Assembly: GCA_905221605.1 (NCBI GenBank)
Contig: CAJNDS010002429.1
Location: 135,809-199,808, forward strand
Reading direction: 5' to 3'
Source of the DNA: Symbiodinium natans
Lineage: Eukaryota; Sar; Dinophyceae; Suessiales; Symbiodiniaceae
DNA length: 64,000 nucleotides
This document shows, in pieces, positions 51,534-62,755 of the stretch. Made by a program: the position numbers and the translations under genes. Under the pieces are notes generated by a model that ran no database searches, was not told the DNA's origin, and saw only the letters and a list, made by a program, of their open reading frames with translations. Position 1 is the stretch's first letter. Each line of letters opens with the position of its first letter.

Positions 51534-53014
51534 TTAAGACTTTAAGACGGACGTTCGTGACAGCTCCACGCCCCTTCGTGCTTGGCACAATAGGCTGAGA
51601 TTGAACCAGATCTCTGCCATGTGCAGGAAAATGGTCTCTGTCTTTGCACAGTAGCTGCAGGCAGCCAATGCCAAAACTGACCTCGGACCATCAACGACAA
51701 GTGAGAACTCCGAACGAAAAGCTGCATTCTTGACGGATTTCAGCCGAGCGGCCCCGTGCCAGAAAATCACCAAATGCCTGCAATGAGATGATTTGCACCT
51801 AACACCTGCCCAGCCTGAGGCCTTTGGCGACAGAATGGCTATGTCGCGTCATGAAAATAAGCCTAGACGGCCTCAGGCACTCTTTGCACGCGCAGATATC
51901 CACTCACTTTGAACATTTGCCCAAGCGGAAGCCCCAGCACATGCTCCCCACAGGCCTCCAAGCTTGCTCTGGGCCTCGGAGCTAATGCGGCCAGTGGTGA
52001 TCAGCCAGTTCTGGGCCTCCAAATAGTTCGTCGGGGCGATGCCTCGGTGCATCCAGATTAGAAACCCCCCTATGTTTCCCAACCGTGGGTTCTGGTTTCC
52101 GAATCGGGGAGCTTTCGAAGCAGGGCATAATCATAATGCATCATAGGGCCCGGAGCTGAATTCAATTCCGAGGTGCGGATGGCCTGATTCCAGTACAGGG
52201 CAGCCTTGTCCTCGGCAGACAGCACGCACCAGCCCTGGTTGCAAGTAGCAAGGTGGTCTCTTGCGAGGGCTCAATGCGAACGGGCATGGAACTTGCGAAA
52301 GGACAGATGCCCAGGGTCGTAGAGGACAGTCGACTTGTCCAGAGCACCCTTCTTCTCAGCTCTCATGGCTTGATCGTGGTAGATCACCTGTGCCGCTCAA
52401 GACTCCCGCAAACAAGTTTGGAGAATGAACCAAGCAAAGCTCGGTAAATTGGAGGCGTAGATCCGCTGCAGCTCAGTGGCCGCGATGTTGTTGTAGGCCT
52501 GTCAGCAAAGGCATGCCACGATGGCATGCCGATTGGCCCGTGGCATATTCAGCTGCATGTCACTATGCAAAGCCATGAGGCCTGGCACAACTCCTTGTTC
52601 TGATCCAAGGAAAGGTGGTAGTATTTGACGGCCTGCAGGAGACCAAAATGCAAAGCACGGCATTCAGCAATCGCAGCCCGGAAAGGCCTTCACGTATTCA
52701 CCGTTGGAGCCAAAGATGATACCCAGGTTGTAGAAGATGTAGCTTCTGTCGATCCTGGCGAGCACTCGCCCACGGCGCATGGTGTCGTCTGCTCTGTTCC
52801 GAAGCCTACCACGGTATACCGCGGCGGCATGCAAAGCAAAGCATCCAATGTACTGCTGCCCTCGCCGAGCCACGGGTCTTCCTCCAGCTTCAACGCCTCC
52901 GAAAAGGAACGCATGCAACAAACTTGCGGGGACACGAATCTCCGAAGCCTCTGCGTAACTGCGAAGTGCCATGGAGTAGTCACCTGACACCTGACGGACA
53001 ATGGTTGAGTTCAA
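51534..53014 (-). CDS. TPR/Sel1-like repeat protein
   Basis: Helical-repeat protein in at least nine exons. Coding order: about 52930-52995 (VSGDYSMALRSYAEA); about 52850-52915 (RSFSEALKLEEDPWLG); 52685-52770 (DRSYIFYNLGIIFGSNGEYV); about 52590-52634 (AVKYYHLSLDQNKEL); about 52445-52501 (AYNNIAATELQRIYASNL); about 52275-52388 (VIYHDQAMRAEKKGALDKST); about 52140-52265 (LATCNQGWCVLSAEDKAALY then WNQAIRTSEL, Sel1-like); about 51900-52080 (NYLEAQNWLITTGRISSEAQ); and 51534-51760 (KNAAFRSEFSLVVDGPRSVL then FLHMAEIWFNLSLLCQARRG), ending at a stop at 51534. The alternation of Y/A/L/A positions fits tetratricopeptide helices. A scaffold or co-chaperone role is usual for such folds, but the partner is unknown. 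Some exon frames overlap and remain provisional. Confidence 0.6.
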
Positions 53015-53084
53015 TTCAATTCAACCTGGGTTGAGCTAACGCTGCTCATTGCGGCCCCGAAGGTTTTGGCGGGCGTTCCAGGCG

Positions 53085-53260
53085 TTTCGTGTTTCCAGCG
53101 CGTGCGAATGGCCAGAGCATCCATGCCCGCACGATTATTACGTTCGTGTTACCAGTGCGATCGAATGGCCAGAGCATCCACGCCCACACGATGATGACGT
53201 TCGTGTTTCCCGTGCAGTGCGTGCGAATGGCCAGAGCATCTATGCCCAAGCCTAAGCCCC
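53085..53260. repeat. Three-copy tandem repeat, 56-64 nt unit
   Basis: GAATGGCCAGAGCATC recurs at about 53106, 53163 and 53226, each followed by ATGCCC- or ACGCCC-like sequence; the first two copies then share CACACGATNATNACGTTCGTGTT. A second duplication follows: CGCTGTGCGCAGTGTT at about 53411 and 53498. Confidence 0.8.
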
Positions 53261-53689
53261 CAACTCTAAAGCTCTTAATTAAGCCCCAACCCCCACAGTT
53301 CAAACAGCTTAAAACCCCAGGGTTCAAAGTTTTTGAGTTTTCGGGGTATACCTCTTCAACCCTCAAACCTGAAACCCGAAACCTCTGAAAAGCGCACGTC
53401 TCTTTGGTCGACTATCGCTGTGCGCAGTGTTGTCGCCCGAAAACAGCATTCAAAAAACTAACACTTTTTTGGGTGCGATTCGCGCGTCTGGACAACATCG
53501 CTGTGCGCAGTGTTTCGCGCGCGAGAGAACCCCGGCCCCTTGGTGGCAGTGGCGATTCTCAACATATTCAAAACACATCCCGCGAATGCGACGCGCGAAA
53601 ACTTCGAGTATTTTTACGTTTTCCTGCGTCCTGCGACATGACACGCGCAAAACACGCGGAGCCGCAAAAAGCAGTGTCACCTTGAGAGC

Positions 53690-54697
53690 AACAACTGCAA
53701 GCGGCCTGAGCGGCCATACCATCACCTGCATTTGTGCATGAGCTTCTGTTGTCTTCAAGAGTCTGTAAGCAGTCTTGTGGAGCCGTTCTTCAGGGCAGCT
53801 GTCATCCACCACTGCAAGCGAGAGGCGATAGAACTGATAAGCGTCTTTCTCTTGCTGCGAGAGAGGGATGAGGCCAATCACGACATCTGTCCTAGGAGCG
53901 CTCGACTCAAACAAACAGAAATCACTCAGATCTACTCAAATTCCAAGATACTCCAAGACTTCAAGCGTGCTCAAAGTGAATCAAACACATCTGAACATCC
54001 ATTTCTCATTTCTCCCTTGGACTCTAGGAGCTACGTGGAGTCACGGCGAATCAAGGCAGCGCAGGCTCATGGCTGTGAAGGCCTTGTCAATGAAGTTGTC
54101 GCCTGGGCCACTGCTGAGTGCTCCCACGCGGCGGCACGATAACACAATAAAGCACAGCTCTGACTGCGAAGAGGCGCTCTTGTCGTTAACACTGACGGCT
54201 TGCATCTGCCTGTGCGCGGCAGCCAACCAACGCACACACGCATCAGTGTCTGTCTCGCGATGTGCACTGGAAGCAAGCAAGCACCCCCGGAATCTCAGAA
54301 ATGTTGGTGCAGTCGCCCATAAACAGACTGTGCTTCCCGGCACGCGCGGCTGCGGGGCAGCGCGGCGGCCGCCGGCAGCAACAAAGCTGAGCGCCGCCGA
54401 GACACCGAAAACGCCTAAGGTGAACGCGGTCAACTGATCACTGGCATTGAGCTCAGCTTGTTGGTGTGCAGTTGGCACACTCCTCTTGCTATCGCCGATT
54501 GGCATCCTGACCATCAAGTCCCTGCATGTCTTTGCGAAGCCATCCAAACCTGAATCCGCTTGCGTCATCTTGGGCAGAAGTATCATGAATGAGTCATCAT
54601 CATTACCATCAACATCACCAATACCATGAGCACCATCATCGGCATACCACTTATCAGCAACAGCAACAGCACAACCAACATGCAGCACCAGCACCAT
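53690..54697 (-). CDS. Unidentified protein, two probable exons
   Basis: 54041-54697 is open for 218 codons: ILLPKMTQADSGLDGFAKTC, then DSKRSVPTAHQQAELNASDQ, then a hydrophobic stretch LTAFTLGVFGVSAALSFVAA that could span a membrane, then RRAAPQPRVPGSTVCLWATA. It ends at a stop at 54041. The first Met is uncertain: ATGs at 54697 and at MILLPKM are both candidates. A second exon at about 53700-53914 (DVVIGLIPLSQQEKDAYQFY then DDSCPEERLHKTAYRLLKTT) is strongly protein-like and ends near a GTGACA donor. No family is recognised. Confidence 0.45.
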
Positions 54698-54859
54698 CCG
54701 ATTGGTTAATCTAGACTGTGAGAGTACTCGTCATAAAGTTGTCGTCCAGTTCTTGCGGTGCAACCGAAAGCGCCAGCAGCCACAGCTGCAATGCGTAGAA
54801 CCCTTCGCAAGGGCATTGTCATGGGTCCTGCCGCTCAATCCACACCTACGCAATCCGAC

Positions 54860-56743
54860 AACCACGCTCAATGCCAAACACATGAGCCAGCCTGCTGTCC
54901 CAATTTACCACTGGCCAGGGAGCGGTCACAAGGCCTTCTTCAAAGGCTGGCTGCGTCTTGAGCAAAAAGATTGCACACATTGCTCAGCCGAGTATGCATG
55001 GGCTGCGTAGCTTGCAACTCATGCTGCCAGTGTGTAAAGGCATAGATCACAGGTGCACCATCCCTGCCCGAAACTCCAGGCCCCTGGCTTTCTGATACTG
55101 GCGAATGATCACCAACGCTCTCCTGCGTAGCATGACACGAGGCAGGAGCTTTGCAGGTTGCCCTAGGTGTCCATGTGGGTCCTGGCGAGCTTCTCCAGCT
55201 CCTCCTGATTGCGCCTATCCGCAGTCATGCGCTGCCGCTTGGTGAACTGGCCTCGTCCGAAAGAATCAAATGAAAGCTTAAGATACTTCAAGCATACACT
55301 TGTACATCTTAAGGCACGTGCCACACTGACTTGTGGCTTTTTCCGCTGTCCGAAGCTTCACATACCTTACTGTTGGCAAGCATCCAATCAACTCCGAGCG
55401 CTGCGGAAAGGCCATATCACATCACACGTCGGGTGCTACTTTCATGTGCACTCTTGCAGGTATTTCCTCAAGCGTTGCTGAGCTGCATTGGCTTGAACAC
55501 CTCATCTAGCCAGTGTGCAACTTCCGCTTCGGCCTCTTCCTTGCAAACAAACAGTAGCACATGCCTGAAACTCCGAAAAACACTGCATCAGCAATGATGC
55601 GACGACTATTACCATGAAAGCATCGTGCACCGCGCCTTCAAGTCAACCATGGCCTTTCTGGAGCTTGCTATCTTATGATTGGCATCTGTTGACCTTATTG
55701 AACTTTAGCGGTTCTAGGCGCAACATGATTGTCTGATGTTGCACGGTCCAGGGCTAAGTGGCAAACGTGGCATCCATCGAGTCCAGCTTTGCGATCCTTT
55801 GCGTGAGTGAATGTGAGCGAACGCGAGGTGTCCCAAGGACCCACAAAGCTACCATTGTCGTGGGGATGGTGTCGACTGTTTCTTCGACTCTCTGCTTGAA
55901 AGCCGGGCGTCAGCTCCGCGGGCTTCACCTCGGTTCCCCTCAGTGCCTCCGCAGCATCCTGCGTGTGGGAGGAGGGGGGGGGGCTTGCGGTTGCGCTTGC
56001 TAGACATTGCGGCATGCTTGGTTCATCTTGGTTCTGTGCAAAGGCATCAATCGGACAGCTGGCCCTTCATGGACATGGCAAGTCGCATCGCTTTTACTCT
56101 CCGTGTCGCTTCCGGCGCTTGCCTTCTGGAGCTCCGTCCTCAGGTTGAAACGACTCTACGTACATCGTCACATCGTGCACGACTGCATCGTGGGCGAATC
56201 TAAAACATTCAAGACCTCATGGACTCGCAGCCTGCACATGTAATGCTGTCTACTAGTACGAGCGCTGAGTAAGTCATGTTTGTGAGCATTCCTGTCCCAC
56301 AGATCCCACAGCCTCTTCTAGCGGAGGGACTTGAGGGACCTGACAGATTTGCACATACGGTAGCCGATCAAGGCCAGAGTCTGTACAGTCGGGCTGCAAG
56401 AAATTATTTAACAATAAAATCCCCGAGCTCTTGACAAGCAAAGTATCGGGAGCCTCGTCCCAGAGTTCCTGCTTTGCCTCCTTTCCATCTTTTCTCTCTT
56501 TCCTTTTCTTTTCCCTGATGAACCAAGGACATGCAGGCCTTGGATTGCATCACGCTGAACTCTCTCACTAAAGCGACCATGAACGACTTCTGTGGTCCTC
56601 AGCACGGTTGGGATGAGTGCAGCCTGGGAGCACCTGGAACTCAGTGGCGTCTGAGTGCCAATTGGAGGGCGGCGCAGCCGCCATGGCAGCCTTAACGGAG
56701 GTGAATCGACGCAGTACCTGAGTGCAGCGCAAACAATGCCCAA
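54860..56743 (-). CDS. Unidentified protein, several probable exons
   Basis: Coding order: about 56470-56700 (TVLRTTEVVHGRFSERVQRD then a basic KRKGKREKMERRQS tail); about 56040-56155 (LRTELQKASAGSDTESKSDA); about 55695-55985 (TQDAAEALRGTEVKPAELTP then GSFVGPWDTSRSLTFTHAKD); about 55475-55570 (HVLLFVCKEEAEAEVAHWLD); about 55170-55260 (FTKRQRMTADRRNQEELEKL); and about 54860-54960 (AFEEGLVTAPWPVVNWDSRL). Charged and helical overall. Family not recognised. The FHA gene's stop at 56776 lies immediately upstream, so a new gene begins somewhere in 56470-56770. Confidence 0.4.
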
Positions 56744-56775
56744 ACATCAGATTATACACCAAGGACACCACACAA

Positions 56776-58347
56776 CTAAACGCATAACTGCCGCATAAAG
56801 TCATAAAGCCATGTAACATATGTGGGGACGTCCGCTAGGCGTAGGGCATCGCCCTCCTTCAGCTGCAGGACTGCATCTTTGGTCAAGCGCTGCCCGTTCA
56901 CGTACGTGCCGTTCTTGGACTTGTCAGTCACAAACACGGCGAGGTGCGACGCCTCTTGCTGCTTCCATGGCACCATCAAGAATAGCTCCGCGTGCTCGTT
57001 GGAAATGCCTTCATGGAAAATGCGTAGCTGACACTGGTCTGATCTTCCAAGCAGAAAGTGGGAAGGCCCCCAAGGTGTCAGAAGCAGCCTGTGCCAGGCC
57101 TTCTGTAGTGTGGGCATAGACTGTGGCTGGAGGGGAAACAGCTCAAACACTGGGCCAGCGGATGCCCCCTCTGGCCGCGGAAGCAGCTGCTTCCAAACTG
57201 TGTCAATCCACATTTTGGCTTTTCGCCCTTCTTGTTGCGAAATACGGTCGAGCAAGCCTGCAAATGTCCCGTAAACTGCTCGCACCAAGCACACATCCCT
57301 TTTGCCACCTTTGGACGATAAAGGGTTGCTCAAGCAGCGCCCTGTCAGCTTCGAGTAGGCAGACTTCGGCCCCTTAACATAGCGCACCACCAAGTGCACA
57401 GTCTCTGTTTTCTCCCCTTTCCACGTGAAGAAGGCCTCCACGACCTCGCCAAAAACTTGAGCAAAGCCATGCCAGTGGCTGCCAGCAACACAAGCGACAG
57501 GCGGAGCATTCGGAAGCCTAGCCCTGTCGAAGGCCCAGCGTGCGGGAAGTGCAAGGCTCATGGAATCGATCGTGAGCCTCTTTGGGTTCCAGCACTCTTT
57601 GAGGTGAGGAACATGATTGTGAGAGGCTGTGTCGATTGTGTCCTTCCAGCTGACTGTCACAGCTTGCACAGCTTGCGCAGCATCCAGAAGCTTCAAGTTC
57701 TTCCAGGTGCTGCGAAGTTCGGTGCACTCCTCGGCTTTTGCTAGCAGGCACACGAAGAGCCGCTGCAACGTCTCAAACTCATCGTCCAGGATGGCCACGA
57801 CAGCATCAGCGCCCAGTGCTTGATTCAGCTTCCTTTCTATCTCCCTTTTCAGCTTGGACAGTATCGCAGCATCCCCAGCAGCCCCTTCAACTTTCAAGTC
57901 AGCCCAAATGCAAGCCCCCACTTCAACTGCATCCTTTTGCCAGGACCCCCAGCGCCGCTCCCACTGGAGAGATGTTCGCTCCGGAGGCAGCTCACTGCCC
58001 AGCTGTCCATGCGGCTGCTCGGGAGCCTTTGCCGGAGCCTTTGCCGGAGTCGTGACTGGCACACTCGGACCGCGAGGCTTCGGCGCGGACTTCGGCCGCG
58101 TTTCCGACAGCGGGCCTCTCGTTGCAAGCTTTTGCGGCAGGGAGTCGGCAGCATCCACCATTAGTGCGTGGGGTGATGAGGCCCTCCGTGAGGCAGGCAA
58201 GGGGCAGGGACCATCCCGAAACGAGAGACCTGTTGCAAGCTTCTTTGTAGTTGTCTGACGCGTGCCCGTTTGTCGATCTTTTGCCACCCGAAAAACACAG
58301 TGGGGTATTGCAACAGAGCTAGTCACTGAAAACACCACCACAAGCAT
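56776..58347 (-). CDS. FHA-domain protein in a single long exon
   Basis: Uninterrupted frame of 523 codons from an ATG at 58345-58347 to a stop at 56776. The C-terminal 100 residues form a forkhead-associated domain with all three landmarks: LLGRSDQCQLRIF, GISNEHAELFL and KSKNGTYVNGQRL, which bind phosphothreonine peptides. The middle is helical (ILSKLKREIERKLNQALGAD, LLAKAEECTELRSTWKNLK) and contains a second compact segment (CVAGSHWHGFAQVFGEVVEA). The N-terminus is hydrophobic (MLVVVFSVTSSVAIP), resembling a signal or anchor; a second ATG at 58161 (MVDAADSLPQ) would give a soluble protein and is an equally good start. No kinase or other catalytic domain is visible. The lack of introns is unusual beside its intron-rich neighbours. 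Confidence 0.8.
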   Translation of the reverse strand: MLVVVFSVTSSVAIPHCVFRVAKDRQTGTRQTTTKKLATGLSFRDGPCPLPASRRASSPHALMVDAADSLPQKLATRGPLSETRPKSAPKPRGPSVPVTTPAKAPAKAPEQPHGQLGSELPPERTSLQWERRWGSWQKDAVEVGACIWADLKVEGAAGDAAILSKLKREIERKLNQALGADAVVAILDDEFETLQRLFVCLLAKAEECTELRSTWKNLKLLDAAQAVQAVTVSWKDTIDTASHNHVPHLKECWNPKRLTIDSMSLALPARWAFDRARLPNAPPVACVAGSHWHGFAQVFGEVVEAFFTWKGEKTETVHLVVRYVKGPKSAYSKLTGRCLSNPLSSKGGKRDVCLVRAVYGTFAGLLDRISQQEGRKAKMWIDTVWKQLLPRPEGASAGPVFELFPLQPQSMPTLQKAWHRLLLTPWGPSHFLLGRSDQCQLRIFHEGISNEHAELFLMVPWKQQEASHLAVFVTDKSKNGTYVNGQRLTKDAVLQLKEGDALRLADVPTYVTWLYDFMRQLCV

Positions 58348-58443
58348 CCACAAACAATGGCTGCGGCTGTGCCACCTCACGTGCACCGTTTGCAAGTCAT
58401 CACCAAGAAGAGCTAAAAATTCTATTCTATATGCCAATGCCAA

Positions 58444-58935
58444 GGCAAGGTCAACTTTACGATTCTGCGCTTTTGTGGCCTACTTTCGCGGCAATCTAGT
58501 TTGGGCTTCGGTTCGAAGGCCGGCTACTTCAAGCCGACAGAAATGGGGGGATGAGGGGGTCGACAAAATCCTTCAATGGGACTCCCAAGAGTAAAAGGCA
58601 AAACCCACGTAGTGCCCCGCTTGCAATGGTGGATTCCACGAGCTTTAAGTGGATGCGACAAGAGAGAACTCATGCAAAAAAAAATCGGCCAGGAAGGTGC
58701 CTTTAGCTGGGAGGAAGACAGCTCGATCTCGTCGATTGCCTTCGTGATCTCCTCAGCCCAAAGTCCACAGAGCGAAAATAACACACATAAGGCTCAAAAA
58801 GCAGTGCCGATCGGCCTCGATTCTTCCTTTGAGCTTGTCCTTCCGTCGCAAAGAGACTAAACATGACTAAAGGTGAGGGCAAGCAAACGTGAAGGTGCCG
58901 AAGCCTGCATTGCACGACATCGTAAAAGAACATTG
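58444..58935. other. 5' flank of the FHA gene; possible exon
   Basis: A minus-strand segment at about 58690-58784 (LCGLWAEEITKAIDEIELSS) is protein-like and could be an upstream exon of the FHA gene or a 3' exon of the next one. A second open frame at 58800-58990 overlaps the end of the neighbouring gene. Confidence 0.3.
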
Positions 58936-60240
58936 CTAGCCACCCCCAACACTCGTAAGCTCTCGATAGTTCTCGAAGAAACCTTTGGAGGTGTGACAAA
59001 AACAGGGCCTGAAAGGTTCCCCCTCTTGGTCTTTTAGGCCCCTATGGGCGGCCTTGAGCTTCTCCAGCTCCTTCTCCCGCTCTTCCCGCCGCTTCTTCCG
59101 CTCCAGGTCGATCTTTCTCTCGCGCGCAATGCCGATCTGAACCTCGGCCCACTGGCCCTGGACCCATTTGAATACTGGGCTCGTCCTGAACCCCAAACAT
59201 CCCCAAGCCCTAAGCAGCTTGTATCAAGGTGGGGGTTCACACGCTCACACGCGTCAATTTGAGGGGCTGTTCTCTTTGAGTGTTCTCGAAACAAGGAGGG
59301 GAGCGGCCTTGGCTCGCTGGAAATCCTCGGTGCGGACGCCCTTGGCGCCCTCTGAAAGCAACCTCAGCTAAGGGCTTTTGAGGGAGGGCTTTTGAGGGTT
59401 TTTGCTCCGAGGCGACATGCAGTGGGCTCTGCACTATCGACCCCCACATCCATGATCCCACGGTGGCTGAGTCTACGGCCGGAAGATCCCATCCACCTTG
59501 GGTGAACATCAAGCACATGACACAACAACCGTATCCGTGGACCGGGGGCCCAGCAGCAGCATCTGTTAAGGTGCACTTGTACTCCGTCTGCGCATACCTC
59601 AAAAGGAGGTTCCCATGAGGTGCCTTAACCTGGAGGTTTCCATGAGTCTTCAGTCTTCATGCAATCTGTTCTGTTTCTGCCGAGAGGTGCTTCTTCAGCT
59701 CCTTCTTCTCCAGCAGGCCGTCCTGGCGCTTTTAGCGCTTGTTCCACGCTTGTTCCGAGTTAGGAACCGGCAGCCTGTTGTGCGCACTGCGCCTTCCCAC
59801 GAATCGGGAACCGGAAGCTCGCTTTTTCCACGCTTTAACAGGATCGCAAAGCGCAGAGGATGTGAGAACGGGGATCAGCAAGATTTGGATCCAGCTTCCC
59901 TCTGACATCACATCTCGTGGAGTCTCAGGTCCTGAGGATGTGGAGAACTCCGATTCGCATGAGTGCATGAGTTAGGAAACACAAATGCTCCCCGAGGACG
60001 TCCTCTCGTTTACGCAGCTGTGGCGGCAGACCGCTCTGCCTGCCATCTGTAGACTTGAGTTGTGTCGAGCCAATCCGATAGAAGCACGTCCAGCACATCC
60101 ACTCGCACGCCCGTCTATGGACAAGGACAACAACCAATGCGGACCAATGTGGATCAGAAAATTTGGGAGGTGGCCGCTTGCCTGCTTCTGGAATGCAGAG
60201 ATCATCTCCCGCAGCTCCTGAGAGCGCACACGTGATCAAC
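58936..60240 (-). CDS. Coiled-coil protein with a partial EF-hand-like exon
   Basis: Coding order: about 60180-60240 (RVRSQELREMISAFQKQ); 59655-59728 (RQDGLLEKKELKKHLSAE), the D-x-D-G-x-L-x-x-x-E-L half of an EF-hand-like loop split by an intron; about 59400-59600 (AQTEYKCTLTDAAAGPPVHG then MCLMFTQGGWDLPAVDSATV); about 59255-59370 (LLSEGAKGVRTEDFQRAKAA); and 58936-59196 (GFRTSPVFKWVQGQWAEVQI, then a strongly charged coiled coil RKKRREEREKELEKLKAAHR, then FFENYRELTSVGGG) with a stop at 58936. The first Asp-containing half of the EF loop was not found, so calcium binding is uncertain. Family not recognised. Confidence 0.5.
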
Positions 60241-60482
60241 TCTCTCACTTTCAGAGGCCTCATTGAGGCCGGAGGGGTTAGATGGGGTTAGATTAGTCGA
60301 GACGGACGTCGCAAAAGCAAAATTTCAAAAACAGAACACGCCGTTCCGCGGTAGCAACAGGAAGAGCATCGGCGAAGCAAAGGAAAAGGAGCCTTTACAG
60401 CTTGCATCGCTACCGAAGGTAGTGGCTCGCCGAAGTAGGGTTCTCGCAAAACATTCCTGTCCAGATCGAGGATCCGGAAGAA

Positions 60483-61336
60483 TCAAAAACTCTGAAAGCG
60501 GGGGGTGCCCCAAAATGACGGGGTAGACGGCCGAGCTTTGGACCAGGGGTCATTCTGGGCCGGCCACAGGGGGGCAGACTCCAAAGCCGGCATTCCTTCT
60601 GCTCGATCTGTCTCCTTCCACCCTTGTTGGGCCCTCCCATCCCTCCCCATCCTCCCCTTTTGCCCCCCCCCCTCCCTGCCCTTGGGCGAGGCGGCCTCAC
60701 GCAAGTGGCCGGGGTGCGGGAAATTTCGGGGCTGTTTCTTTACGGATTTGCTTCTCGATTTTGAAGACAACTTTGACGTCATGCCCAAGTGTTCTGCCTT
60801 CTCTGCGTCGTCTTTGCGCTTCTCCAACTCCGTGCTGGCTTTCTGCAACTTTGGCAGCTCCTCCGATCTCCATGGCTGAAACGCACAGGTTGGACAGCTT
60901 AGCAAGGCGGGTTTCATGCTGGGGGTTGGCTTCTTGGATCGTTCCGGCGAGACATAGAGGAACCTGTGTTTTTGGGACGCAGAAGCCAGAACTGCCTCGA
61001 GGACGGTGGGGTTTGAGGGTTGGGGGTGGGAGGTGGGCAACTCTATGCTTGGCACGGGCTTGGGGCTTCGGTCCTATTGTGCATGGTCCACAGAGTGTCC
61101 TCATCTATGCCGGCCATGGTCTTCTTCATTTCGTCCTCAGCCGTGATCAAAGACTTACATCGGCCTCTGGCTTCGTGGCTCAGAAGACAAGTGTGCCGCA
61201 AGAATACAGCATTCACGGTCTTGCTGCCATAGAATCTAGAATGGGCTGCCGGTCGCCCAGAAGGAAGCAACGGCCCACTCCCCGGTACAGCTTGGCATCC
61301 TCTGGTGTGGATGTAACTGTCCTTGCGCAAGTTCAT
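60483..61336 (-). CDS. Unidentified charged protein, probable exons
   Basis: Coding order: about 61050-61200 (EARGRCKSLITAEDEMKKTM then AGIDEDTLWTMHN); about 60880-60945 (IQEANPQHETRLAKLSNLC); and about 60720-60870 (LPKLQKASTELEKRKDDAEK then AEHLGMTSKLSSKSRSKSVK), a Lys/Glu-rich coil. The remaining frame to 60483 is Gly/Arg/Pro-rich and probably not coding. These exons may be the 5' half of the coiled-coil/EF-hand gene to the left. Confidence 0.4.
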
Positions 61337-61554
61337 TCAGCTCACTGTCACTTCACACAGCCATGACCGGTGCCGTGCCATTGCAAGTGTGCAGCTTGGA
61401 GTCTGTTGCGTGAGCTCTAGCCGAACACGCTGCCGCTGCTTGTTGGCAAAGGAAGCCTGAAACGGATTCGGCTCGCTGGCCTCTACAATACTTTAAAGCT
61501 CTAGAGTGCCAAAGTTTGGCCTCACAGCCTCATCCTGAAAAATCTGAAAACTCA

Positions 61555-62302
61555 AGACACGTTGAGAGCCTGCAGTCTCGCCAGCTGCTCGCTCAATCCG
61601 GAAACCTGAGACTTGGCCAAGGTGAATGACCGTCGGCCTGTTGCCAGATGTTGCCACAAGGCCTTTTCCTGGACAGCCATGGCTTCGTCCGCGTTGAAGT
61701 CACGGGCGGCTGTAGACCTGGCCTCTGCCCGCCTGCGCAGCCAAAGGCAGGGCTGCTTTGGTCTTTAACTTTGAACAATCAGTAAAGCTGTTCCGGCTTG
61801 CGCTCCTCTGCTGCTGGCCCGCCAGCTTCTCCGCACATGAGTCCCGGAGCTTGATGAGGTCCAAGTCCTGAGGCCTCGTGTAACTGTGCAGCATGTCTTC
61901 ATCTGTCTTCCTCTCGGCCTGTTTTGGCTGAGGAAAAGACGCTTGCTTCAGCCCAGCTTCGCAGAAATCAATCCCATTGCGACAAAGGTCCAGATGAAGA
62001 GAGGCCCTGGCCGCGCGCCAGTAAGCCTCTCGAGAGTCAGAGCTATCAGGGTGTGGGATTGCGTGACTTCTCCCACACAAGGCCTTGATGTTCTTCGGGT
62101 CTCGCTCTATCGCCTTTCTGCAATCATCAACCTCCGCTAGCCCAGCAATCACAACAAAGCGGCTGTCGTGGCAGTCGTGGTTCCTGTCTATGAGCAAAGT
62201 GAGCAAAAATGAGCAAGAACAGCACGAGGCCAGCGCAGCTTCCACGAACTGCCGCAGGAGCAGCCGCACATGGGCTCGATTGCCTCGGGTTAACTTGGGC
62301 AT
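61555..62302 (-). CDS. TPR protein resembling TTC4/Cns1 co-chaperones
   Basis: Coding order: about 62215-62300 (GNRAHVRLLLRQFVEA); about 62084-62130 (VDDCRKAIERDPKNIK); about 61800-62026 (AYWRAARASLHLDLCRNGID then FCEAGLKQ and a charged linker DEDMLHSYTRPQDLDLIKLR); and 61555 to about 61760 (DFNADEAMAVQEKALWQHLA then GLSEQLARLQALNVS, stop). Joined, NRAHVRLLLRQFVEA, VDDCRKAIERDPKNIK and AYWRAARASLHL form two consecutive TPR motifs in the arrangement of Hsp70/Hsp90 co-chaperones. The intron at 62027-62083 is only 57 nt, of GC-AG type, and free of stops. The upstream part, including the first TPR and the start codon, was not located; LLFHTFLARAWINGQGG near 62360-62415 may belong to it. Subfamily is a guess. 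Confidence 0.6.
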
Positions 62303-62755
62303 GGCTGCTTCTGTTTCCAGGGGAGCGAAGAGAAAAAAAAAGTCGCAAACCTTGCGAATCTTGACGTTCCCTAAACCCCCTTGGCCATTTATCCAGGCTC
62401 TTGCCAGGAACGTGTGAAACAGGAGCCCTCCAGCCAGTAAAACCCCTTAAGGAACTTAAGAAAGGCTGATCGTTGCCTTTCTGCCCATGAGTGAAGCGAC
62501 TTTGCAAGGGGAGGAAGAGAGTTGCAGGGAATCCGAGGGACTGAAAAGCTGCGCGTTCAGCTTCGGGTCGCTGCAGCGGACCTCCAAACCTCAGTCGTCT
62601 GAGTCATCCAATTCTGCTCTTTCTGCCTAACTTCCAGCACAAGCATCAAAAGCTCACACGAGAACTCAGAGTGCTCCAGCTCAACTTTTTTTCCTGCAGC
62701 TTCGGCCCTCCTCTAAGTCTCGAAGTCATTCCAAACACCGAGAAAAGACGGACAA

